Assembly: GCA_029990175.1 (NCBI GenBank)
Contig: JARKIP010000048.1
Coordinates: 26,560,001-26,624,000 of the forward strand
Length of the DNA: 64,000 bases
Reading direction: 5' to 3'
Source: Petunia secreta
Lineage: Eukaryota > Streptophyta > Magnoliopsida > Solanales > Solanaceae
Below, piece after piece: positions 54,408 to 64,000 of the stretch (position 1 is the stretch's first letter; the number at the start of each line of letters is the position of its first letter). The position numbers were made by a program, and so were the translations under genes. The notes below the pieces were generated by a model. The model was given only the letters and a program-made list of their open reading frames with translations. It did no database searches and was not told the DNA's origin.

Positions 54408-57400
54408 AAACGTTATCAGCACGAGACTTTATTTTATTACACGATTTATAAGAAATGAAAAGCAAATTATGATGCAATTGATAGAAGCCAACATTCTGGT
54501 TGCTAACACAAGATATGTTTTTTTTTGTTTCTAAATTCCTTCATAGTATGGGTTTTGTTAATCTCAAAATTAATAGTACCCTATTTTCATTTTGTTTTAT
54601 ACCACTTTAAATTGTGGAAACCTTTCACTGAAAACAACTTTTGTCTATTCTTCCATTGTTTGGTTGATTTTGTAGCTATCCTTTGACAACAATTTAAGGA
54701 TGCATGGCCTAGCAACATGATATTGTAGATCGGTTCTACTCATGTTTCACGGTAAACTGCTTGTGAGAGCAAACATGGATTATGTAGTATGGTTAACATT
54801 TTACTCTCACATGGATATTTGGAATGAAACAAATATGATAACTTTTAAAGAATGGTTGTTTGATTTATAGTTGGGTATAAATTTTTATACTCTTGGTAAG
54901 TGGAGACCGGAGAAATAATGCTTTTTTTTAATAATCTTTACCCGATATATTAGTGTTCTATCATTGATATATGATTACAGTACTATGTTTCAATCACACG
55001 AAGCATGAGTACCTTTGAGTATTGTACTTCAAATCGCATCATATGTACACACTTTGGCCTATTATGCCATTAGTTAAGGGTAAGACATCAGATTCAAGTC
55101 CTAATACATTATGGTATAACACGTTTTTGCGATAATAAGATATTGATGGCATAATGATGCTTGAGGCAAACTAAAGTATTATAAAAAAAAATAAATTATT
55201 TTTGATAAAAATCATGAAGCCCGTCCACTAAATAGGCTCCATTCATAGAGGTGAATGTCGGAGCAATATATGCTCCATTCCCTAAGATGAATGTGGGAGC
55301 AAGACAAGCTCCATTCCATAAGGTGAATGTGGAAGCACAACATAATGCTCCATTCTCAGATGTGAATGTAGTAGCAATACATAATATGCCTGAAAGAAGG
55401 CAAATTATCATTATGTCTGAAAGAAGACACAATATAATATGCGTGAAAGAAGGCAAAATGTCTTTATGTCTGAAAGAAGACACAATATTTTATGTCTAAA
55501 AGAAGGCAAATAATTTTATGTCTAAAAGACAATAAAATAATTACCATGGTAGAGACCATGGATGTGGACGTGGACGTGGCAAAGGATGAAAAAATTAGTC
55601 ATCATTGGGAAATAAATAAGAGAACAATAAGGGTTCTCAAAAAGTAACCGTTCAAACGGTAAATATAGTAATGCCTTCAATGTGTCATATGAGCATGAGG
55701 AAAGTCCAGATGATTATGGTCCATTCCTTGCATTGAATGAGACAATTCATAAAAAAATTATGAATATAGACCCATTCACCGAAGTGAATGTGGCAATATG
55801 TGATAAAACATAAAAACTCGCCTCCAGAAAAGGTTCGAGAAAGATAAATATGGACATGCCTATCATGGCTGATAAAATATCAAAACTCACCTCCTGAAGA
55901 GGTTCGAAAAAAATAAATATGTCCTTTATTATGGCATGAATAGCCATTGCTCTCGTACAGAACGTACGCTAAAATTATGTATTATTATGAACTACATAAG
56001 AGGAAGTGAAGCAAGAAATTGATCTTGCCTATAATGATTTTACCATGAGAAAAATAATATGATTTTCTCCTTGAAAGGAGATATTCACCATATGGTTGGT
56101 GTAATAAAATATATGGTAGTACAAAGCTATTTGAGTGCTCCGGAAGAGCCAAAATATTACTATCTAGAGGAATGAGATTGATGAAATATTTATTGTAGTA
56201 TGTCTCGAAAGAAACTTGTTAAGTTTCAAATACATTTGCCAAAATGGCTAAGAGACTAAATTTGATGGAAAGATATGAATATCTTTATATTACTACAAGA
56301 ATGTCGGGTGAGATATATGTGCTTGAAAAGCTCCCCGCCTCTTCCTCGAGTATGTACTACTCAAAATATAAGTGTGGTAAAAATTATATGTGCATGCCAC
56401 AATAAACTTTTAGTTTATTGTTAGAATGCACATGCTATAGTAAACTAAAAGTTTACTAGATGAATAAATTTATAAGTTGGCATGACTGGTTTGACCATCC
56501 TGGTTCAAATATGATGCAAAAAATATATGAATGAGAATTCGCATGGGTATATACTGAAGAATCGGGATTCTTCAAGAATTCTCTTTGTGTTGCTTGTTCT
56601 CGAGATAAAAAAATTATTAGACCAACTAAATTTGGGATCAGGATCCCCGCACTTCTGGAATGTATAAAAGGTGAATATGGACCATATAAGTGTTATAAAT
56701 AGATGCATCTATGATAAGGTCACATGTGCGTTTATTACAAACCCGCAATGGTGCTTGCGAGGTTAAGTATTTGCTCAAATAAATTTTATTATGAGCAGAT
56801 TTCCAGATTATGCAATCAAGACAAGTTATCTTGATAATGTTGGCAAGCAAGTTTAGCAGATTCATATATTGAAAGCCTCCAATTGCTAAACCATGCATAT
56901 GAAAAAATGCTACCTAAATCAGGTATGAGGTATGGTATATCCATAAAGCAGCAGTTGTGCACGACATACCACAAAATGAATTCCCTCTCATAATTGGTTC
57001 AGGGTCAGGAACCAAATATTTTCCATCTAATAATTTTAATGTGCGGTATATTATCAATTGCTCCACCGCAACGCACAAAGATGGATCCCATATAAGGTTG
57101 GGAACGAATGTTAGTTTGGCTAACATTAGGAGGAGAAATTAATGTAGCTGAGGAATAAATAAATTAAATTATCATTTGATTATGATCCTCATATAGAGAT
57201 AATGCAAGTCACTGCCAGACGCATTACTGACCCAAAGAAAAATATTATATTCCAGCTGCTAATGCTCCTGATGTCCTGGTGAAACATTATATTTATGTAA
57301 ATGAGTCTAAGACACGCCTGAAGTGTGGTAGACTACTTGGTTCCAAAAGATAAATCCTTGAGAAAGGAAATAAGCAAATGATTATGATGGTCAAATAAGG

Positions 57401-58690
57401 AGGCATGGCTTTAAAATAGCCCACGACATAACACTTCATAAAACCTCATCAGGAGAGGTTAAGGTACCTGAAAATTTATGAATGTGAAGAGATCTCAATA
57501 TTTTATGTCGTTGGGAACCGAGATATGAAATTATCGTCGACGATATCTTACATATATTATAAAGCTCAATATTTATATGATTATGAGGATCTTGAGCTTA
57601 AGTCTGTTAGGAATACAGACATGAAATTATTGGCCAAAATTAGCAAAACGCATTTAAGCAAAAATTGGCTTCACTCGAGTGACTTGAAGTTTTTAGACCT
57701 ATAGTCCAAACACCTGAAGGTGCAAAGCCTATGGTGTACAAAGATATTTTTGTGCAAAAATATTGATAATAATATGTCATTAAATATAAAGTACGACTTG
57801 AGGCACAAAGATCTGACATTGATTATATAGAGCTATATTCTCCTTTTGGTGGATGCAATCACCTTCAGGTATGTAGTATGTCTGGCAGCGCATAAAAGAC
57901 TTGATATGCGTATGAATGTTGCAACAGCCTTTTATATGGCTCATTGAGCAACAATATATTTATCCTTGAAGGATTCAAGATCCTTGAAGCATGTAAAGGT
58001 TCCCGAAAAACCTATTCAATGAAGCTTCATAAATATTTATACGAATTAAAAAATCCGACCGCATGTGGTAAAATTGCGTTTGCTAGTTTCTTGATATTGA
58101 AATATTATATTTTAATGCAATTGGTGCGTTGAAGTATCTTACCAAATATACTCCACTGGTTATAATTTTTGTTATAAGCTTATTGGTAAGATTAAGTTCT
58201 TCCTCAATGCGAAGACATCAGACGAATATATGGTATCTACTTGATCCACAAAGCCTGATATCAACTTGGTATTTATTTATTGTGGTAGAATACCTATATT
58301 ATAGCGTTGTATAAAATCAATTATTGCCGCTACATCTTCAATTTATGAAGAGATAATAGCCATGCTTTAAGCTATGCGACAATATTGGTTATTGAGATCA
58401 AGGACTCAACATATTCAACAACAATGTGGTATTTCTTTGAAGACGAGGATCCCAGTAATATTATATGAAATATTGCATGGGTAGTTCAGATAAAAGGAAG
58501 ATATAACTGAGGAGACAAATATTCAACAAGATTCCTTTTCAGTCGTGATCTTCAAAAGAATGATGAAGTTAATGCTGAAGAATTCACTCCAGTGATAGTT
58601 TGGCGGATCTGTCCTCTAAGTCAGTGCCAATCTCAACATTTGAGAAGCTGATTTACAAGATTATATTGGAATGTGTCGTCTTTAAGATAT
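54408..58690 (+). pseudogene. copia gag-pol remnant
   Basis: Plus-strand segments in shifting frames and correct order. Gag tail with RDHGCGRGRGKG (55551-55586). Integrase with NSHGYILKN (about 56535) and FGIRIPALLE (56630-56660), then ISRLCNQDKL and GQEPNIFHLI (about 57004-57034) and PPQRTKMDP (about 57065-57090). The post-integrase linker YIPAANAPDVLVKHYIYVNE (57249-57308). RT traces (about 57830-58100). A C-terminal ADLSSKSVPISTFEKLIYKI (58605-58664) typical of the copia RNase H end. Dozens of stops; there is no open reading frame above about 80 codons. The polyprotein would have produced cDNA and inserted it; inactive here. Confidence 0.85.
55220..55395 (+). repeat. tandem repeats of 36-39 bp in copia gag
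   Basis: Four copies of GCTCCATTC..AAGGTGAATGTGG.AGCA-type units. In frame they give APF-x-x-VNV-A peptide repeats, followed by shorter GAAAGAAGGCA/GAAAGAAGACA repeats (55390-55510). The corresponding region of related gag proteins has a single APFPEVNVA-like segment before an Arg/Gly-rich stretch, seen here at 55556-55590 (GRDHGCGRGRGKG). Confidence 0.75.
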
Positions 58691-58921
58691 TGAATGATGT
58701 TTTCATCAGGGAGAGTAAAGTACGCGCTGCACTCTTTTTCCCTTAACAAGGTTTTATCCCACTTGGGTTTTACTTGTAAGGTTTTTAATGAGGCAGCTCT
58801 AAAGGCGTATTACAGGAAGTGCATACTCTTTTTCCTTCAGTGAGTTTTTTTTCCACCAGGTTTTTCCTAGTAAGGTTTTAACGAGGCACATTACCTTCCA
58901 AATGGTCATCCAAGGGGGAGG

Positions 58922-59214
58922 TGTTGTAAATCCATGTATAATGTGGATGACTACTACTCATCATTTACTCAATTGTAACCTTTGGTTTACTAACCCACTT
59001 TCTCCTACTTAATTCCTCCCCACTTTTTCCTACTTCCTCATTTAGTCACCTCTTAATTCTTGTAACCTTTGGAATGACTTGTAACTTCCTATGTATTGGT
59101 GTCCTATAAATAGAGGACACTTTGTCTTGAAACACTTTGAGAATAATACAAGTTATTCCTTCTCCTCTCATATATTTTGTCTTGTTCTTGCACTACTTTA
59201 CTATTAGTTTTACA
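58922..59214 (+). repeat. 3' LTR of the copia element
   Basis: 293 bp, preceded by AAGGGGGAG at 58912-58920 plus one extra G. Lacks a short segment present in the 5' LTR near 54309-54325. Confidence 0.9.
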
Positions 59215-60979
59215 ACATTTTAGTTTTTTCCCTTCATTGTTCAATAGTTTCCTACCCCAAGTGCCCCCTCCTCTAACTCCCAAAATCGTTCAAACTAACC
59301 AGATTAAAGGGCATAAACTTGTAAATTTATCCTAAACATTGCATCATATTTAACCTCAAACATTCTTTCAAACAACCACAATTCACACCTTCTTCAATTG
59401 ATGATTCAATATTTTGATCAACTAGTCCCGTAAAGTATATTTCACCTCATATTAGGCACTCATTTTCACAACTTTCAAGTCAATTATAGAGAAAAAAGAA
59501 AAGTGAAGCAGATCATTGAAATGAAGTAATTTTATACAGCTTTATGAATCATCTAAGTGAAATTCATTAGGAGAAAAAAGAGAAGATACATGAAAGAGAA
59601 TGATATAAATAAAAGGATAGAGCTGCCTGATATTACATAACATTTGTCATGACCTTGATCCATGTTTCAGTTGAAAAAAATCACTTTAGAGTTAATTAAC
59701 TAATGAAGAACAAGATGCAAGTAATTTAAAACTTTTTACAAGGTACATTATTTCAGTAGCTAGCCCGTGTTGCTTCTTTGTTTCCAGGTCATGTTTGTTG
59801 TGAAAGTAGGTGCATTATTTTCAGACTCTTGTTCCTCTTCCATGCTACACTTTACAAATGGTGTATTGGCTGTATTTTGCAGCGTTCTGGTTTACAACAC
59901 AGTTACTCTTAATGGCAGAAAAGTAACTTTCTAGATGGTTGTCCTAGTGTTGTATCTCCTTCACTGGCTGTTCAGTTTTCTTTATTATACAGATGTAGCA
60001 TCACTAACTACTGTACTTGCATCATATCTCATGAGCTACAAGAAGAACTATATGTTGAGTTCTCTGGTAGCTGCAACAAAAGAGCCACTGAAACTTTTAA
60101 AACAGTGCACTAGATATAGTGCAGAAAATGAATTTATAAGACTATATACGAGTGATGAAGAAAGCTAACTGCAATCAATTAATCTAATTCATGAACAATA
60201 ATCCTCATCATTGTTCTTGGTTAGAGTTTAACAGTTAATAGAGCCTTGCTTCTTTTCCAAAATCATCACCGTAGACAAGAAAAATAGATTATCTGAACTT
60301 TTTCGAGGAAAGCTAGAGAAGAGTATCAAGAAAAAACAAAATGTTGAAGACAACCAAAATGGTACGAGTACAAATAGAAGAGCTGCATTAACTAGTACTT
60401 AACTCGTACCAAGATCCACACAGGTTCAATTCAGGATAACAAAATCCTCGAGCGATAATGCCTAGGTTACAGCCTAATAAACTCGTACCAAGCTAAATTC
60501 ATGTTATTAGAAGAACACCAAGTTGTGTAATAGTACACAACCTCATAAACAGAAACCAAGTTACTATGTCCAAATAACAATGGTACGGAAGTAGACAATC
60601 TGAATATTGTGATCATGCCTATGGTCGCCTAATTCATCGCCACCATGTAATCCCAGCTTTTCCTGAGTTGCCACAATCAGTATTGATAATACCGGTTAAA
60701 ATTATTAAACGAAACAACCTGCGAAGTAAAAAAAACATTAGGATGAATAGTACTATAAATTAGGAAATAAAAAAATGTATATGAACAGTATATAATTTTT
60801 GTTTACTAACTTTTAAGAGTTGACTCAAACTTCCATTGGATGATCCTTGATACAACTGTGAAGTGCACCATGGCTGAAAGCTTCCTTCCGCCACTCTCTA
60901 TTATTTGAAAATAACATAAGTTCTTGTGCTATAACAATTAAATAGTACAGATAACTTTAAATATCACAAGATACCGCAG
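59215..60979. other. unannotated intergenic segment
   Basis: No recognisable gene or element. A 77-codon plus-strand ORF (59935-60165) begins with a hydrophobic stretch but matches nothing known to me. It forms the 3' flank of the FAR1-like pseudogene. Confidence 0.4.
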
Positions 60980-63175
60980 TCATTGATGCATATGATGAAG
61001 GTGGATATGGGGCTTCAATACTTGGAGGATGGTCAAAATGTTGGTCAGATTGACTTTAAGGAGACCTTGGCAGTGACGTTTTAGTTTTCTTCTTGGCCTT
61101 TTCCATAAAACTCTTTGGCCGAGTATTAGAACGTCGAGTTGGCTGCTTTTTTTTAACCCAGTCACCTTCGTGACATTTAAATTATCAATAAATATTATCT
61201 CACTCGGTTCATTTTGAGTACTGTTGATTGGAGCTGACTTTATATGTGATTCATCGCTCATCTTCATATCTCTAAACTTTGTTATCAACCCATTTACAGC
61301 CTCTGCATCCAATTCAAACCTTTCTTTGGATTCTGAAGCTTCACTTGAGATTTGGACAAAAGCTTGGTATAAATACCTATACCTAGCAACAGTCTCAGCT
61401 TTTGGATCAGAATTTTTGGCTACTAGACTGACATCCATCTCATTCATATTTGTAGCATCTTTTGTCCACCTCTTTAATACATAATGTGTAGGAATCATAT
61501 CCTTTACATTCATTATGTCCATAATCTTCAAAGTGTGTCTACATAGTATACCCATAAACTTAAACTACTTGCAGCTGCAAAAAACATGACTTACTGACTA
61601 TTTAAGAGTTACTGCATGCTCCTTAGCACTTCCAAAAGTGCTAACATTATATATATATAAGATTCCCCTTCCTCACGGACCCCTTCTATAGTAACTATTA
61701 ATGACTTTTCCGATTCATTTTGGAACATCTCAAATAGAGATGGGGTGTAAATTTCCCTCGCATGAATTAATAAAGGAAGGTTGACCTTTAAAATAGGTAT
61801 TCTTTGCGTCATGTCAAAATTTGACTTATTCTCATTAGCCCGCTTATCATCAAGTGATCTCTCAAAATGCTTAAAGAATTGAACAATATCCAAATCAGTT
61901 TTTAAATATCCCCTCAAAGAACCGTTAATACTCTCACTTAATTGTGTACTTTTCATCCCCACTGAGAATGTGTTCCTTTCGTATGTCATGGACCATTTCT
62001 CCCATATAATAAATGTGTAATTCCACCAGTTATTATCCCCAAAGTCATATTTATCAATCATATCCTGCCACGCACGTAAAAAATCATCTTCATACTCATA
62101 ATCATAAAGCAATTTGGTAAACTCTCTCGGAAATGATGAATTACCTCTAAAGATATGACTGAGATGTTTAAAAGCATTTTTTCCAAATGCTAAATGCACA
62201 AGCGGTAATATATCTGTGGCATTACTAATGAGACAGCAGAACATATTGCGGGATCTTGATAAGTGATGAATGTTTGGGGTTTGCCTGTAGACATAATCCT
62301 AAAAAATACATTGAAAAGCTATACAAATGCTTCAGTGGATTCCTCATATAGAAGAGCTGCACCAAATATAACCATTTCCCTATGATTATTGAAGCCAACA
62401 AATAACGCCAAAGGTCGATACTCTTTATTTGTTCTATATGTTGTATCATGGGACACAACATCTTTATAAATCTTAAATCCTGTATCATCTTTGCATCAGC
62501 CCAAAATACATTAGTTATCAAACCATCATTATCTAACTCTATAGAAAATCGAAAAGAAGGATCTTCTAGTATTTTTTCCTCAAAATAATCCACCAAACTA
62601 TGAGCCACTCCATGTTTCAAACTTTCTTTTCTTTTTTCCCGGAGATAATTCTTATGATCTCTCTTTGTGTAACCTAGAAAAGACTGTCCTCCAACTTGAC
62701 GAGTGGCATAGTCAAATAACGCTTTAGGACGTATTCCTGAGTCGTCTAACAAGTCAATTTCATGTGCTTGAGAAGCTTTAATCTTTATTTGTGAAGGTAA
62801 TAAATGAGCTTAAGAAGAAGGAACAAGAGGATGAATATGGTTCTCTTCTAATGAAATGATACAAAACATACCATTTCATTGACGACTAACGATAATATGA
62901 GCTGAGCAACCCGTCCCAGTTTCTTTTCTATATTTTTGAATTGCCGGATCTCGTTTGTCTTTGTCTCAATAACCTTCTTTGTAACATGTCAATTTCCTTG
63001 AAGTTACATACCCATGGACTCTATGTTTGTTAGCATATTCTTTCGTGATACTAAAACCAATCGCAGCAGCGTAGTTATTAAACTATTCATATGAATGTTC
63101 CTCTGAGTCAAATTCCATCTCAAGTTTTATGGGCACGTTACATCCATTTTGAGACTCACTAGATGGAATCTCCAT
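60980..63175 (-). pseudogene. FAR1/FHY3-type (MULE transposase-derived) gene, broken
   Basis: Minus strand. ATG at 63175 begins an N-terminal FAR1 DNA-binding domain with its Cys/His ligands (KLTCYKEG, GTGCSAHI, EENHIHPL; about 62840-63000), interrupted by several stops. Then an open stretch (62752-62225) with GIRPKALFDYATRQVGGQ, the NYLREKRKESLK linker and the transposase motif LITNVFWADAKM (about 62485-62520) bearing the first catalytic Asp, after which a frameshift occurs. A second open stretch (62244-61609) has FTKLLYDYEYEDDFLRAW, STQLSESINGSLRGYL and IPILKVNLPL. The last open stretch (61555-60980) starts in the SWIM finger (MGILCRHTLKIMDIMNVKDM) and ends in a Lys/Arg-rich tail. Intact relatives are light-signalling transcription factors of about 600-850 residues. 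This copy has at least four stops and two frameshifts. Confidence 0.9.
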
Positions 63176-63690
63176 CAATCTGCAATGCAAGAAGAATCGA
63201 TAAGAGAAGATAATATGTAAACTTAAGGATAATTAAAAACAACCCAGTTGAGACATTTCCTCGAACAGATTGCAGACACTTTTACACATCAACAATTGCC
63301 TCTAGAAGAACCACAAGACATTACTTATTTGATATCAAGGTAGAAAAAATGGTGTAAGAAGGAAGAATAACATGTTTTGGTGTTGTCGCCGATTCTCCAG
63401 AAAATGAATTTGTTCATCAACTGATATTTTTTCCCTTGTGATCTTTTGTTGTAGTTGTACTTAGTAAGTGAAAAACTCTTATGTTTTTGCTTATTCTTGC
63501 ATATCTTTTCTCTTGAACGAGCTATCCCAATCGAAAAAAAATCACGCAAAATCAAAATCGCCAATTTTTTCGGAAGCTCACTTTCCATTGCAAGATTTTC
63601 TAAACATGTTAGTTTGACCATGGTTAAAGGATTGTTTAGCTGAAAATAAATTATACCTTTTAGATTTAAATGGGTACACATGGCAGTGGA
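63176..63690 (-). other. 5' flank of the FAR1-like pseudogene
   Basis: AT-rich, no gene seen. It would contain the leader and promoter of the minus-strand gene. No clear TATA/leader pair could be assigned. Confidence 0.35.
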
Positions 63691-64000
63691 TTAGCCGTGC
63701 ACTGCCTGGACTGGAGATAAATTGGACAGGAGAGGAGCTCCTTCGATTTGCGTGGATTTATGCACGTGCCCCAAACGTTGGCATAAGCCTCACATATCCA
63801 AGGCCCAAAACCCAGGGCAAGTCCTGACAAAGCCTCTTAACTGATGAGGTTGTTAATTAGTTTAGACCTCTATTTAAAAAGTAGTTTCGGGACTCGCCTC
63901 GGGGCGGGGCACTTGCAAAATGCCCTGAAACTCTCGGGCGGGGCTTAGATCCGTGAGACTTATGCCTCAAGCGCCCGGCTGTGCGCCCAAAGCTCGTCTA
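63691..64000. repeat. GC-rich repeat-like segment at the right edge
   Basis: Composition changes sharply from AT-rich to GC-rich at about 63890, with GGGGCGGGGC and GGGCGGGGC boxes (63901, 63938) and GCGCCCGGCTGTGCGCCC (63971-63988). It looks like the start of a dispersed repeat or short interspersed element running off the window. No RNA-polymerase III boxes were identified with confidence. Confidence 0.35.

Larger units (their letters stand above)
54099..59214 (+). mobile_element. Ty1/copia retrotransposon, degenerate
   Basis: 5' LTR 54099-54407 and 3' LTR 58922-59214, both TGTTGTAAATCC ... AGTTTTACA. A purine tract AAGGGGGAG precedes each. CGTTATCAGCACGAGAC lies just inside the 5' LTR. 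The internal region carries copia gag, integrase, RT and RNase H remnants on the plus strand, heavily broken. LTRs differ by a 16-bp-scale indel and several substitutions. A left-hand target duplication cannot be defined because of the tandem remnant. Confidence 0.9.

Noticed and set aside
61224..61484. 86-codon plus-strand ORF
   Set aside because: Shadow of the SWIM/C-terminal part of the FAR1-like pseudogene on the minus strand.
1..64000. Endogenous pararetrovirus, tRNA or rRNA genes, organelle insertions
   Set aside because: No movement-protein or coat-like motifs tied to RT, no cloverleaf with A/B boxes, and no long plastid- or mitochondria-like coding sequence were seen; a tRNA scan and organelle alignment would be needed to exclude short ones.

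Overview
This is plant nuclear DNA, AT-rich and almost entirely made of transposable elements. Introns, LTR-retrotransposon families and a FAR1-type gene point to a dicot. The style of the LTR termini and of the Tat-type and Tekay-like elements suggests Solanaceae, but that rests on family recognition and not on a search. I see no intact host gene. Every coding region found is broken or belongs to a mobile element.

Layout. From about 1.6 kb to 44.3 kb the window is one ancient minus-strand Ty3/gypsy element of the Tat lineage, split into four pieces by later insertions. Read on the minus strand, its parts are: leader and gag-protease (44291-41783), RT-RNase H-integrase zinc finger (38384-35909), a short integrase piece (18709-18649) and the integrase C-terminal half (4603-3720). 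Beyond pol lies a plus-strand (antisense) accessory ORF with an intron (1612-3012). The insertions can be peeled off because nearly all keep 5-bp target-site duplications (TSDs). They are: (a) a Tat-type solo LTR 4604-18643 (TCACC); inside it a 2.5-kb solo LTR 4948-7482 (CAGCC), a nested MITE 9281-10076 and an Athila-like gag-protease element 10588-17394 (TATAT); (b) a pol-less Tekay-like element 18710-35908 (CCATG/CCACG) carrying a younger copy of its own family at 24107-32056 (CTACC), whose two LTRs are both 2421 bp and nearly identical; (c) another Tat-type solo LTR 38385-41777 (GTCTT).

Right of 44.3 kb is a second minus-strand Tat element: 3' LTR 44292-47926, polypurine tract, a 3' untranslated region with a satellite-like array of about 40-bp hairpin monomers (48440-49690), decayed 3' sequence, and a gag fragment (52720-53370). 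A degenerate plus-strand Ty1/copia element follows (LTRs 54099-54407 and 58922-59214), with a remnant of a tandem neighbour on its left. The last 3 kb hold a FAR1/FHY3-type (MULE-transposase-derived) pseudogene on the minus strand. The leftmost 1.6 kb contain an almost identical 433-bp tandem duplication and a possible small minus-strand coding fragment.

The most interesting points are the antisense intron-bearing accessory ORF, a copia RNase H/gypsy integrase chimera carried inside a pol-less element, self-nesting of a recently mobile element that has no pol, interchangeable minisatellites inside LTRs, paired hairpins just upstream of an LTR TATA box, and the hairpin satellite array with higher-order periodicity in a retrotransposon 3' UTR.
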